Assembly: GCF_026790065.1 (NCBI RefSeq)
Contig: NZ_JALAMO010000029.1
Location: forward strand, 1 to 58,791
DNA from: Bacillus sp. N13C7
GTDB lineage: Bacteria; Bacillota; Bacilli; Bacillales; Bacillaceae
Direction of reading: 5' to 3'
DNA length: 58,791 bases
Translations under genes and position numbers: made by a program
Shown here: piece by piece, positions 29,385-40,019 of the stretch
Layout of the letters: each line of letters opens with the position of its first letter
Position numbering within the stretch: position 1 is the first letter of the stretch
The notes under the pieces: model-generated
What the model was told of the DNA's origin: nothing
The model's input: the letters and a program-made list of their open reading frames with translations, nothing else
Database searches by the model: none

Positions 29385-30227
29385 ATGGTACTAGATCAAA
29401 CAAAAAAATTACTCATCGTCATCATCGGCGCTTTACTCAATGCTGCCGGGCTGAACTTATTTTTGATACCTGCAGATGTATATGCCAGCGGATTTACGGG
29501 TGTGGCACAGCTTTTATCAAGCGTCGTTGATCAATATGCCCCCTTTTACATATCGACGGGAACGCTCTTGTTCCTCTTAAACATTCCGGTCGGTATTTTA
29601 GGATGGCTGAAGGTCGGCAAATCGTTTACAGTGTACAGCATTTTAAGTGTCGCACTCACTACTCTGTTTATGGGGATCCTGCCGGAAACAAGCCTGTCAC
29701 ATGACATTTTGCTGAACGCGGTGTTCGGCGGCGTCATTTCCGCAGTCGGTATCGGCTTAACATTAAAATACGGCGCTTCGACAGGCGGGCTTGATATCGT
29801 CGCCATGGTACTTGCAAAGTGGAAGGATAAACCCGTCGGCACGTATTTCTTCATTCTGAACGGGATTATCATCTTGACGGCAGGATTATTGCAAGGTTGG
29901 GAGAAAGCATTATATACCCTGGTTACACTATATGTGACAACGAGGGTGATCGACGCCATTCACACTCGCCACATGAAGCTTACGGCAATGATTGTGACGA
30001 AAAAAGCGGACGAAATCAAGGAAGCCATTTACGGAAAAATGGTGCGCGGCATCACAACTGTTCCGGCAAAGGGAGCTTTTACGAACGAACAGAAAGAAAT
30101 GATGATTATCGTCATCACGAGATATGAACTGTACGATTTAGAAAAGATCGTCAAAGAAGTTGATCCAAAAGCATTTACGAACATCGTTCAAACGACAGGG
30201 ATTTTTGGTTTCTTTAGAAAAGACTGA
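29385..30227 (+). CDS. yitT: YitT, membrane protein with DUF2179 domain
   Basis: A 280-residue founder of the YitT family. Five to six membrane helices (about 10-205, with two copies of a GFTGVAQLL/GASTGGLDIVAM-like motif) are followed by a soluble DUF2179 domain (about 215-278, ITTVPAKGAFTNEQKEMMIIVITRYEL). Function unknown. The ATG at 29385 follows CGGAGGA. yitE in this window is a shorter paralogue without the soluble domain. Confidence 0.85.
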   Translation: MVLDQTKKLLIVIIGALLNAAGLNLFLIPADVYASGFTGVAQLLSSVVDQYAPFYISTGTLLFLLNIPVGILGWLKVGKSFTVYSILSVALTTLFMGILPETSLSHDILLNAVFGGVISAVGIGLTLKYGASTGGLDIVAMVLAKWKDKPVGTYFFILNGIIILTAGLLQGWEKALYTLVTLYVTTRVIDAIHTRHMKLTAMIVTKKADEIKEAIYGKMVRGITTVPAKGAFTNEQKEMMIIVITRYELYDLEKIVKEVDPKAFTNIVQTTGIFGFFRKD

Positions 30228-30245
30228 CGAAAGCAGGTGGAAGTC

Positions 30246-30701
30246 GTGAAACGGCTGCTTGTGATGCTCCTCCCCGTGCTGCTTTTGATAGGCTGCGGGA
30301 AAGATGAGCAGACAGAACCCGATAAGGAGGTATCAGGCGGAATGGAGAATCAAGAGGTTGTTTTATCTATTGACGCAATTCAGGAGCCTGAACAAATCAA
30401 GTTTAATATGTCGCTGAAGAACCAAAGCGAACGTGCTGTCGAGTTTCAATTCAGCACAGGACAAAAATTTGAACTTGTCGTGTATGATTCTGAGCACAAA
30501 GAAAGATACCGTTATTCGAAAGACAAAATGTTTACGCAGGCTTTTCAAAACCTCACGCTTGAATCTGGCGAAACATATGATTTCTCTGATGTGTGGAAGG
30601 AAGTCCCTGAGCCCGGAACCTATGAAGTGAAGGTGACATTTAAGGGCAGAGCGGAAAATCTCAAGCAGGTTCAGGCTCTTCAGCAGTTTGAAGTCAAATA
30701 A
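30246..30701 (+). CDS. ipi: Ipi (BsuPI), proteinase-inhibitor domain protein; long form is a predicted lipoprotein
   Basis: The 119-residue BsuPI intracellular proteinase inhibitor starts at the internal ATG 30342 (MENQEVVLS), 11 nt after AGGAGG. The frame, however, continues upstream to a GTG at 30246 with AGGTGG five nt before it. This adds [17 protein letters not shown], a textbook lipoprotein signal with lipobox LIGC at C17. The long form (151 aa) would be a membrane-anchored lipoprotein. Both starts have a ribosome site, so the 119-residue start may be an annotation choice or a true second start. The BsuPI domain is an Ig-like fold that inhibits IspA. Confidence 0.75.
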   Translation: MKRLLVMLLPVLLLIGCGKDEQTEPDKEVSGGMENQEVVLSIDAIQEPEQIKFNMSLKNQSERAVEFQFSTGQKFELVVYDSEHKERYRYSKDKMFTQAFQNLTLESGETYDFSDVWKEVPEPGTYEVKVTFKGRAENLKQVQALQQFEVK

Positions 30702-30733
30702 AAGGCTATGGCGATTCGCCATAGCCTTTTTTT
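30700..30733. terminator. Terminator between ipi and yizC
   Basis: AAAGGCTATGGCGA pairs with TTCGCCATAGCCTTT, followed by a T-run. Convergent genes share it. Confidence 0.88.
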
Positions 30734-30929
30734 ATTGAAGTTTGTCCAGCTGATCCTGAAATTGATGGAGCTGGCGACGTTCTGCATCTGTCGAATTGGC
30801 ATACGCAGAAGATACAGCATTTCTGGCTCTCAGAATCGCTTGCTCCTGATCGCCTTCCTCAAAGCCGTTTGTCACCATGACAGCCTGTTGAACAAATGAT
30901 TTTGCCTGCTGAAACAGTTCATTTCTCAT
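30732..30929 (-). CDS. yizC: YizC, DUF3813 small protein
   Basis: A 65-residue, mostly helical soluble protein of the DUF3813 type (MRNELFQQAKSFVQQAVM). Function unknown. Its ATG directly follows the stop codon of the next small gene (TAA-ATG), so the two are cotranscribed. Confidence 0.7.
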   Translation of the reverse strand: MRNELFQQAKSFVQQAVMVTNGFEEGDQEQAILRARNAVSSAYANSTDAERRQLHQFQDQLDKLQ

Positions 30930-31082
30930 TTAATATTCATACTGCCTTTCGGCCGAGTCTCGTGCTGCGGCATGCTGGTGAGCTTCTTCTAATGTAGACC
31001 GATATGGAAATCTTGCGGCGTGTTGCCCGATGGAGTCTTTACCCTGGTGAATAAACCTTCTGGATTTGCTTCGTTTACCCAT
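30930..31082 (-). CDS. Small basic protein of 50 residues, unnamed
   Basis: A 50-residue open frame starting MGKRSKSRRFIHQGKDSIGQ and ending RDSAERQYEY. A strong AGGAGG lies 9 nt before the ATG. It is rich in Arg, Lys and His with no membrane segment. It abuts yizC and is likely cotranscribed. I do not recognise a family. The ribosome site and the tight linkage argue it is a real gene. Confidence 0.65.
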   Translation of the reverse strand: MGKRSKSRRFIHQGKDSIGQHAARFPYRSTLEEAHQHAAARDSAERQYEY

Positions 31083-31176
31083 TTTGAGACTGCCTCCTTC
31101 CATACTTTGACGAGATGAGTCGTCTTCAATAGTATGGTGGGGCGAAGTAAGGTTTATGAGTGGGAAAAATCGGGCT

Positions 31177-31989
31177 TCAAAGTGAGAAATATTCTTTCAA
31201 AAACCTTGCCACGCCGTCTTCTTCATTTGCAGCCGTTGTTCGGTTGGCAATTTGCTTGACTGCGTCAATTCCATTTCCCATTGCAACGCCGCAGCCGGCG
31301 AATTCAAGCATTTCCAAATCGTTATCCTCATCTCCGAAAGCAATGATCCGCTCCCTCGGCACGCCGTAATAATCACTGATTTTCCGCAGGCCGACCGCTT
31401 TGTTCATGCCGCTTTTAATAATTTCAATGACGTGCCACGGGGCGGCCCATCTTCTATGATCGATTACCTCGGCATGCACATCCGATAAATAGGAGCGAAT
31501 AGCCGGGACGTCTTCTTCTTTTGCATGAATGAGCACAGACGTAACATCCTCACCGAGAGTCTCCCGCAGATCTCCAACCGTCACATTCGTTGTGTTCATG
31601 TTAAAGGCATCAATCAGGTGCTCATCATGGTAATGAAAGTACACGTCATCAATGACTTCAGCAAGCACATTATGTACGTTGTAGCTCTCGCTGATCTCCA
31701 CTAGCTGTTTGACAACATCAAGCGGCAGCGAGGTATGATAACGTCCCCAGCTGTCGTCCTGCGGATGATGGACAAACGCTCCGTTAAAATTGACAATTGG
31801 CGTTGTCAGCCCCATCTGCTGGTAGTACATGGAACTTGAACGATACGGACGGCCCGTCGAGATGCAGACATAATGCCCGTCATCTTTGAGGCGCTGTATG
31901 GTCTGAAGGGTGTTTTCTGATATGGTTTTATCATCCTTTAATAGCGTTCCATCTAAGTCTAATGCGATTAAATAGGGTTTTGTCTCCAT
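31177..31989 (-). CDS. yitU: YitU, Cof-type HAD phosphatase
   Basis: A 270-residue HAD-superfamily (Cof/IIB) phosphatase: motif I DLDGTLL with the nucleophile at about 11, motif II STGRP, and motif IV GDEDNDLEML near the C-terminus. Relatives dephosphorylate flavin precursors or sugar phosphates. YitU has been reported as one of the enzymes able to dephosphorylate the riboflavin precursor. ATG start with AAGGAG. Confidence 0.85.
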   Translation of the reverse strand: METKPYLIALDLDGTLLKDDKTISENTLQTIQRLKDDGHYVCISTGRPYRSSSMYYQQMGLTTPIVNFNGAFVHHPQDDSWGRYHTSLPLDVVKQLVEISESYNVHNVLAEVIDDVYFHYHDEHLIDAFNMNTTNVTVGDLRETLGEDVTSVLIHAKEEDVPAIRSYLSDVHAEVIDHRRWAAPWHVIEIIKSGMNKAVGLRKISDYYGVPRERIIAFGDEDNDLEMLEFAGCGVAMGNGIDAVKQIANRTTAANEEDGVARFLKEYFSL

Positions 31990-32109
31990 GAAAAGCTCCT
32001 TTAACCTTAGATTTTGCTTGTTTTGCCTTACTTACAGTGTAGCTTTTTACCATCTTTATTGTCTACATGTTACACTTATGATTATGGTTATCCTAAGGAG
32101 GGGCACATT

Positions 32110-32877
32110 GTGATTCAAATTGAAAATCAAACCGTTTCCGGTATTCCGTTTTTACATATTGTAAAGGAAGAGAACAGGCACCGCGCTGTTCCTCTCGTGA
32201 TCTTTATACATGGTTTTACGAGCGCGAAGGAACATAACCTTCATATCGCTTATCTGCTTGCGGAGAAGGGCTTTAGAGCGGTACTGCCGGAGGCTCTGCA
32301 CCATGGCGAACGGGGAGAGCAAATGGCTGTTGAAGAGCTGGCCGGCCATTTTTGGGACATTGTTCTCAACGAGATTGAAGAAATCGGCGTACTCAAAACC
32401 CATTTTGAAAAAGAGGGCCTGATAGATGGCGGCCGCATCGGTCTGGCAGGCACGTCAATGGGCGGCATCACAACGCTTGGCGCATTGACTGCTTATGATT
32501 GGATAAAAGCCGGCGTCAGCCTGATGGGAAGCCCGAATTACGTGGAACTGTTTCAGCAGCAGATTGACCATATTCAATCTCAGGGCATTGAAATTGATGT
32601 GCCAAAAGAGAAGGTGCAGGAGCTGATGAAGCGTCTCGAATTGCGTGATCTCAGTCTTCAGCCGGAGAAACTGCGCCAGCGCCCGCTATTATTTTGGCAC
32701 GGCGTAAAAGATAAAGTCGTGCCTTACGCGCCGACTCGGAAATTTTACGACACCATCAAATCCCACTACAGCGAGCAGCCGGAACGCCTGCAATTTATCG
32801 GGGATGAAAACGCCGACCATAAAGTCCCGCGGGCAGCAGTGTTAAAAACGATTGAATGGTTTGAAACGCACTTATAA
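32110..32877 (+). CDS. yitV: YitV, alpha/beta hydrolase (esterase-like)
   Basis: A 255-residue alpha/beta hydrolase of the dienelactone/BAAT class. It has the HGFTSAKEHN oxyanion motif, the nucleophile elbow GTSMGG, an acid in HGVKDKVVPY, and the late histidine in NADHKVP. Substrate unknown. GTG start at 32110 after AAGGAGG. An upstream ATG is in frame but lacks a ribosome site. Confidence 0.83.
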   Translation: MIQIENQTVSGIPFLHIVKEENRHRAVPLVIFIHGFTSAKEHNLHIAYLLAEKGFRAVLPEALHHGERGEQMAVEELAGHFWDIVLNEIEEIGVLKTHFEKEGLIDGGRIGLAGTSMGGITTLGALTAYDWIKAGVSLMGSPNYVELFQQQIDHIQSQGIEIDVPKEKVQELMKRLELRDLSLQPEKLRQRPLLFWHGVKDKVVPYAPTRKFYDTIKSHYSEQPERLQFIGDENADHKVPRAAVLKTIEWFETHL

Positions 32878-32889
32878 AGCACGAAGTTA

Positions 32890-32917
32890 TTAACAAGGGC
32901 TGAATTTACGTTATACT
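32890..32917 (+). promoter_or_regulatory. Promoter-like sequence upstream of yitW
   Basis: TTAACA at 32890-32895 is followed after 16 nt by TATACT at 32912-32917. The yitW ribosome site starts about 10 nt downstream of it. It matches a sigma-A promoter reasonably well. Confidence 0.45.
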
Positions 32918-32941
32918 GTATAAAAAAAGGAGTGAGGGAAC

Positions 32942-33250
32942 GTGGAAGAAGCATTAAAAGAAAACATCATGGGCGCCCTGGAACAGGTTGTTGATCCTGA
33001 GCTTGGCGTTGATATCGTGAACCTTGGCTTGGTATACGACGTTGATATGGATGAAGACGGCTTGACGCACATTACGATGACACTGACATCGATGGGATGC
33101 CCTTTAGCGCCGATTATCGTGGATGAAGTAAAAAAAGCGTTAGCGGACCTTCCGGAAGTGAAAGAGACAGAAGTTCACATTGTATGGAATCCGCCTTGGA
33201 CAAGAGATAAAATGTCCAGATACGCAAAAATCGCGCTTGGCATTCAATAA
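32942..33250 (+). CDS. yitW: YitW, MIP18/DUF59 iron-sulfur assembly factor
   Basis: A 102-residue SufT/MIP18-type protein. It has the family motif DPELGVDIVNLGLVYDV, the conserved TSMGCPLAPII cysteine region, and the C-terminal VWNPPWTRDKMS. These proteins help deliver Fe-S clusters to apoproteins. GTG start after AAGGAG. Followed by a terminator. Confidence 0.9.
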   Translation: MEEALKENIMGALEQVVDPELGVDIVNLGLVYDVDMDEDGLTHITMTLTSMGCPLAPIIVDEVKKALADLPEVKETEVHIVWNPPWTRDKMSRYAKIALGIQ

Positions 33251-33259
33251 AACAAAACA

Positions 33260-33296
33260 AAAGAGGACAGCCTGACATGTGAGGCTGTCCTTTTTT
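33260..33296 (+). terminator. Terminator of yitW
   Basis: AGGACAGCCT (33264-33273) pairs with AGGCTGTCCT (33282-33291), followed by TTTTT. Confidence 0.9.
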
Positions 33297-33320
33297 ACAG
33301 CTGAAAGGAGATGAAAGGAA

Positions 33321-33491
33321 ATGATGTACCTGCTGGCTGTCTTATGCCCGCCGCTCGCTGTTTTGTTTTCGGGAAGACCGTTTCAGGCATTGCTGAATCT
33401 CATATTGACCTGTATTTTTTGGCTGCCGGGTGCCATTCACGCTTGCTTTATCGTCGCCGACCGCCGTGCCGAAAAACGGGCAAGAAGATAA
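33321..33491 (+). CDS. Small membrane protein, YqaE/Pmp3 (UPF0057) type, 56 residues
   Basis: A 56-residue frame starting MMYLLAVLCPPLAVLFSGRP and ending in a basic tail (RRAEKRARR). It has two hydrophobic helices with the LxPPLAVxxxG and LLTxxWxPGxxHAxxIV pattern of the Pmp3/YqaE proteolipid family, which affect membrane potential in other organisms. The ATG follows AAGGAGATGAAAGGAA. Small, but the family pattern and ribosome site support it. Confidence 0.72.
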   Translation: MMYLLAVLCPPLAVLFSGRPFQALLNLILTCIFWLPGAIHACFIVADRRAEKRARR

Positions 33492-33532
33492 TCTGGAAAA
33501 ATGAGGGCGCAGACATGGTATAATGGTCATAA

Positions 33533-35511
<1,979 letters not shown>

Positions 35512-35523
<12 letters not shown>

Positions 35524-35543
35524 CGCGGTCAGCCTGTTTTTTT
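35512..35543 (+). terminator. Terminator of yitY-yitZ
   Basis: AAAACAGGCTGAC pairs with GTCAGCCTGTTTT, followed by T-run. The left arm includes the end of the yitZ coding sequence. Confidence 0.88.
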
Positions 35544-35634
35544 ATGCGATTGAAAATAGCGGAAAATCAACGTTTTCTGCTGCAAAAGCACCATTTTTTC
35601 GAAACGGATTTTTCATTGAACAGAAAATGTATAA

Positions 35635-35687
35635 ATGAATAAAAATATTAAATATACGATTGAATTAATTTTTATTCATGTTATAAT
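35635..35687 (+). promoter_or_regulatory. argC promoter with ARG boxes (AhrC/ArgR operator)
   Basis: TTGAAT (35660-35665), 16 nt, TATAAT (35682-35687). ATGAATAAAAATATTA (35635-35650) and, inverted, AATTTTTATTCATG (35667-35680) resemble ARG boxes (consensus CATGAATAAAAATKCAAK). One covers the spacer of the promoter, so arginine-bound AhrC should block transcription. Confidence 0.85.
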
Positions 35688-35726
35688 GTTAAATAATTTC
35701 ACAAAGACCAAGAAGGTGAACTTGTT

Positions 35727-36764
35727 TTGAAAATAGGAATTGTAGGCGCTACGGGTTATGGAGGCACCGAACTTGTCAGGATTCTCTCCCACCACCCGCA
35801 TGCAGAGGAATGTATACTTTATTCATCCAGTGGTGGAGGAAATGTCTATAGCGAGGTTTATCCTCATCTTGCCGGCTTAGCGAATCAGAAGCTGAAGCCC
35901 ATTGATATGAATACGATCAAACATGAAGTAGATATCATGTTTCTTGCTGCACCGCCCGGGGTATCAAGTGAATTGACTCCGCAGCTGGCAGATGCGGAAA
36001 TTCCGGTGATTGATCTGTCAGGTGATCTGAGGATACAAGAGCCGGCTGAATATGAAAAATGGTATAAACGGACAGCGGCACCGAAGGCGGTGATTCAAGA
36101 GGCGGTTTACGGCCTGGCAGAACTGAATCAAAAGCAAATTCAACAGGCAAAGCTCATCGCTAATCCGGGCTGTTTTCCAACGGCTGTTTTGCTTGGCCTC
36201 GCGCCATTGGCTCAAAAGAAGCTGCTCAATGAGTCCTTTGTGATTGTTGACGCGAAGACCGGTGTTTCCGGAGCAGGAAGAAAAGCATCCATGGGAACTC
36301 ACTTTTCTGAGCTGAACGACAATTTCAAAATTTACAAAGTCAATGAACATCAGCATACGCCGGAAATTGAACAGGCGCTGCAGGAATGGCAGCCGGGGCT
36401 CGGGCCTATTACGTTTTCAGCTCACTTGGTTCCGATGACAAGGGGCATCATGGCGACGATGTATACACAATTAACCTCTGATCTATCGGCAGATGACCTG
36501 CATGATTTATATTCGGAATTTTACCAAGATTCATATTTTGTGAGAGTAAGGCCAAAAGGGCAGTATCCGCAAACGAAGGAAGTGTACGGCAGCAATTTCT
36601 GTGATATCGCCGTTACCCTCGACGAAAGAACGAACAGAGTTACAATCGTCTCGGTAATCGATAATTTAATGAAGGGTGCCGCCGGTCAGGCTGTGCAAAA
36701 CTTTAATGTAATGAATGGCTGGAATGAAGAGACTGGACTCACCATGATGCCAATTTATCCATAG
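35727..36764 (+). CDS. argC: N-acetyl-gamma-glutamyl-phosphate reductase
   Basis: A 345-residue ArgC that reduces N-acetylglutamyl-5-phosphate to the semialdehyde with NADPH. It has [14 protein letters not shown] near the N-terminus and the catalytic cysteine in [14 protein letters not shown] start after GAAGGTG. First gene of the arginine operon. Confidence 0.96.
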   Translation: MKIGIVGATGYGGTELVRILSHHPHAEECILYSSSGGGNVYSEVYPHLAGLANQKLKPIDMNTIKHEVDIMFLAAPPGVSSELTPQLADAEIPVIDLSGDLRIQEPAEYEKWYKRTAAPKAVIQEAVYGLAELNQKQIQQAKLIANPGCFPTAVLLGLAPLAQKKLLNESFVIVDAKTGVSGAGRKASMGTHFSELNDNFKIYKVNEHQHTPEIEQALQEWQPGLGPITFSAHLVPMTRGIMATMYTQLTSDLSADDLHDLYSEFYQDSYFVRVRPKGQYPQTKEVYGSNFCDIAVTLDERTNRVTIVSVIDNLMKGAAGQAVQNFNVMNGWNEETGLTMMPIYP

Positions 36765-36783
36765 AACGGGAGAGAATCGAACC

Positions 36784-38004
36784 ATGATTCAGTTAAGTGA
36801 AGATCAAATTGTTAAAGTAACAGGTGATGTATCCTCGCCAAAAGGGTTTCAGGCAAAGGGTGTGCATTGCGGTCTGCGATACTCGAAAAAAGACCTCGGC
36901 GTCATTATCAGCGAGACACCGGCAGTCAGTGCAGCAGTTTATACCCAAAGCCACTTTCAGGCTGCTCCGATCAAAGTCACACAGGACAGCTTAAAGCATG
37001 GATCAGCATTGAAAGCCGTCATCGTCAACAGCGCCATTGCCAATGCGTGCACGGGTGAACAGGGCTTAAAGGATGCATACGCAATGCGGGAGTGCCTTGC
37101 TTCACAGCTTGGCATTGAGCCGGAACTTGTCGCTGTTTCATCAACCGGCGTCATCGGAGAACATTTAGATATGGAAAAAATCCAGGCGGGCATCAAGCTG
37201 CTGAAAGAAACACCTGCGGGCTCGGGAGATTTTGAGGAAGCGATCTTAACAACCGATACGGTGATCAAGCAGACGTGCTATGAGCTGACAATTGGCGGAA
37301 AAACAGTCACGATCGGTGGAGCGGCTAAAGGCTCGGGAATGATTCACCCGAACATGGCCACGATGCTGGGATTTGTGACAACAGATGCGGCAATCGAAGA
37401 CAAAACGCTGCAAAAGGCGCTTCGCGAGGTCACTGACGTTTCATTTAACCAAATTACAGTTGACGGAGAAACATCCACGAACGATATGGTATTGGTTATG
37501 GCAAACGGCTGCGCGGAAAATGAGTGCCTGACAGAAGAGCATCCAGACTGGCCTGTCTTTAAAAAAGCGCTCTTGCTTACCTGCGAGGATTTGGCTAAAG
37601 AGATTGCCAGAGACGGAGAAGGCGCGACCAAACTAATCGAGGCGCAAGTGCGAGGCGCAAAAAACAATCTTGATGCAAACGTGATTGCCAAGAAAATAGT
37701 CGGCTCAAGTCTCGTGAAAACGGCAGTCTATGGAACAGATGCCAACTGGGGGCGGATCATCGGAGCCATCGGACACAGCGCAGCACAGGTGACGGCAGAA
37801 GAAGTAGAGGTTTATCTCGGCGGCCAATGCCTGTTTAAGCATAACGAACCTCAGCCATTCTCTGAATCTCTCGCCAAGGAATACCTTGAAGGAGATGAAA
37901 TCACCATCGTTATCAAGATGGATGAAGGGGACGGGAACGGAAGAGCGTGGGGCTGTGACCTGACCTATGACTATGTCAAAATTAACGCGAGCTATCGCAC
38001 GTAA
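36784..38004 (+). CDS. argJ: Bifunctional ornithine acetyltransferase / N-acetylglutamate synthase
   Basis: A 406-residue ArgJ that recycles the acetyl group from N-acetylornithine to glutamate. The self-cleavage and nucleophile site is the HPNMATML threonine (GSGMIHPNMATML). It works as the first and fifth step of the cyclic arginine pathway. Directly downstream of argC. Confidence 0.96.
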   Translation: MIQLSEDQIVKVTGDVSSPKGFQAKGVHCGLRYSKKDLGVIISETPAVSAAVYTQSHFQAAPIKVTQDSLKHGSALKAVIVNSAIANACTGEQGLKDAYAMRECLASQLGIEPELVAVSSTGVIGEHLDMEKIQAGIKLLKETPAGSGDFEEAILTTDTVIKQTCYELTIGGKTVTIGGAAKGSGMIHPNMATMLGFVTTDAAIEDKTLQKALREVTDVSFNQITVDGETSTNDMVLVMANGCAENECLTEEHPDWPVFKKALLLTCEDLAKEIARDGEGATKLIEAQVRGAKNNLDANVIAKKIVGSSLVKTAVYGTDANWGRIIGAIGHSAAQVTAEEVEVYLGGQCLFKHNEPQPFSESLAKEYLEGDEITIVIKMDEGDGNGRAWGCDLTYDYVKINASYRT

Positions 38005-38018
38005 TAAAGGGGAGCGAA

Positions 38019-38795
38019 ATGAAGAAAACCATCGTTTTTAAATGCGGGGGAAGCGTCATACGTGAGCTGTCGGAGGAATTTTTTCATAACCTGAAAGAAT
38101 TGAAGGCGTCTGGATGGAAACTGGCAATCGTTCACGGCGGCGGCCCGGAAATCACAAAGATGCTGAAACGGTTAAATATCAATACAGAGTTTTCGGGCGG
38201 ACAGCGGAAAACAACGAAGCCGGTACTGGAAGTGGCGGAAATGGTTTTATCCGGTTCTATTAATAAATTTTTCGTTGCCGAGCTTGCCAAACGCGGACTG
38301 CGGGCCGCAGGCATCTCTGGTAAGGACGGCGGTCTTTTGGAGGCGGATTATCTCGATCAGGGAACATACGGGGAAGTCGGAGAAATCAAAAAAGTCGATG
38401 CGTCCATGGTGAACGCGCTGATGGAAAAGGGCATCATCCCTGTTATTGCGCCGCTGTCTATGACGAGTGACTGCAGGACGCTGAATGTAAATGCCGACCT
38501 TGCTGCTTCAGCAGTTGCCGGAGCGCTGGAAGCTGAAAAGCTAATGTTCGTCACAGATGTAGATGGAATCATGAAGGAAAAGCAGCGTCTTGACGTTCTG
38601 ACCCCTGAGGAGATTCAGATGCTGATCAAACAGGAAGTGATCACAGGGGGGATGATTCCGAAGGTTAATTCAGCCTTGTCAGCTTTATCAGATCAGGTGT
38701 CTGAAGTCATGATCGTAAACGGAAAAGGATCAATCTTCACAGACCAAACCTTTCATGGAACAAAAATCGTTAAAGCAAAGGAGGCTGTTTCATGA
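38019..38795 (+). CDS. argB: Acetylglutamate kinase
   Basis: A 258-residue amino acid kinase. It has the KCGGSVIREL and VHGGGPEITKML phosphate-binding loops, NVNADLAASAVAGAL, and the ITGGMIPKV segment. It phosphorylates N-acetylglutamate. Ends within the ATGA overlap with argD. Confidence 0.96.
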   Translation: MKKTIVFKCGGSVIRELSEEFFHNLKELKASGWKLAIVHGGGPEITKMLKRLNINTEFSGGQRKTTKPVLEVAEMVLSGSINKFFVAELAKRGLRAAGISGKDGGLLEADYLDQGTYGEVGEIKKVDASMVNALMEKGIIPVIAPLSMTSDCRTLNVNADLAASAVAGALEAEKLMFVTDVDGIMKEKQRLDVLTPEEIQMLIKQEVITGGMIPKVNSALSALSDQVSEVMIVNGKGSIFTDQTFHGTKIVKAKEAVS

Positions 38796-39949
38796 GCAGC
38801 TTGTTTCAAACCTACGGACGCTGGGATATTAACATCAAAAAAGCAAAGGGAGCGTACGTTGAGGATCAAAACGGCAAAACATACCTCGATTTCATTCAGG
38901 GGATAGCAGTATCAAACTTAGGCCACTGCCATGAAGCGGTAACAGAAGCAGTCAAAAAACAGCTCGACAGCGTATGGCACGTTTCCAACCTGTTTCAAAA
39001 CAGTCTCCAGGAGCAAGCGGCACAAAAGCTGGCGGAGCACAGTGCAGGAGATCTCGTCTTTTTCTGCAACAGCGGTGCGGAAGCGAATGAAGGCGCGATA
39101 AAGCTCGCCCGAAAAGCAACTGGAAAAACAAAAATCATCACTTTCCTGAAGTCTTTCCATGGCCGCACGTATGCAGGGATGGCTGCGACCGGTCAGGATA
39201 AAATCAAAACAGGCTTCGGCCCGATGCTTGAAGGCTTTCACTACCTTCCATACAATGATCCTTCTGCTTTTGAGGCTTTTGGGCAGGAAGGCGATATTGC
39301 CGCGGTGATGCTTGAAACAGTGCAGGGAGAAGGCGGGGTCAACCCGGCGAGCGCTGAATTTTTAACAGCTGTACAGTCGTTTTGCAAGGAAAAGAATGCC
39401 CTTTTGATCATTGATGAAATTCAGACTGGCATCGGACGGACAGGAAAGGGCTTCGCATACGAGCACTTCGGACTCTCACCGGATATCATCACAGTCGCAA
39501 AAGGATTGGGAAACGGCTTTCCGGTTGGCGCTGTCATCGGCAAGAAACAACTGGGAGAAGCATTTACCCCTGGTTCTCACGGAACAACCTTCGGAGGAAA
39601 TATGCTGGCGATGGCTGCAGTGAATGCCACATTGCAAACTGTGTTTCAGCCTGACTTTCTGCAAGAGGCTAATGACAAAGGGTCATTTTTAAAAGAACAG
39701 CTCGAAGCTGAACTAAAGAGCCCTTTTGTCAAACAAATCCGCGGTAAAGGATTAATGCTTGGAATTGAGTGTGATGGCCCTGTTGCTGACATCATTACTG
39801 AATTGCAGACATTAGGCTTGCTTGTATTGCCGGCCGGCCCGAACGTCATTCGGCTGCTGCCGCCGCTCACCGTGACAAAGGTTGAAATGGCAGAAGCTGT
39901 CAGTAAGCTGAAACAGGCAATCGCACAGCATTCAGCAGTAAACCAGTAA
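38792..39949 (+). CDS. argD: N-acetylornithine aminotransferase
   Basis: A 385-residue class-III PLP aminotransferase. It has FFCNSGAEANEGAIKLAR, the LLIIDEIQTGIGRTG aspartate segment and the PLP lysine in ITVAKGLGNGFP. It converts the semialdehyde to N-acetylornithine. Overlaps argB by ATGA. Confidence 0.96.
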   Translation: MSSLFQTYGRWDINIKKAKGAYVEDQNGKTYLDFIQGIAVSNLGHCHEAVTEAVKKQLDSVWHVSNLFQNSLQEQAAQKLAEHSAGDLVFFCNSGAEANEGAIKLARKATGKTKIITFLKSFHGRTYAGMAATGQDKIKTGFGPMLEGFHYLPYNDPSAFEAFGQEGDIAAVMLETVQGEGGVNPASAEFLTAVQSFCKEKNALLIIDEIQTGIGRTGKGFAYEHFGLSPDIITVAKGLGNGFPVGAVIGKKQLGEAFTPGSHGTTFGGNMLAMAAVNATLQTVFQPDFLQEANDKGSFLKEQLEAELKSPFVKQIRGKGLMLGIECDGPVADIITELQTLGLLVLPAGPNVIRLLPPLTVTKVEMAEAVSKLKQAIAQHSAVNQ

Positions 39950-40019
39950 TTTTTTTTCGGTAAAAAAGCATAAAAATTCATTTTTATAATTAATTATTCA
40001 TCAAGAGGTGGGCTGTTAG

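Noticed and set aside
39950..40019. AT-rich gap between argD and carA considered as an extra ARG box and promoter
   Set aside because: Half-site resemblance only (TTATTCAT), no clear -35/-10 pair, and operon continuity is expected.
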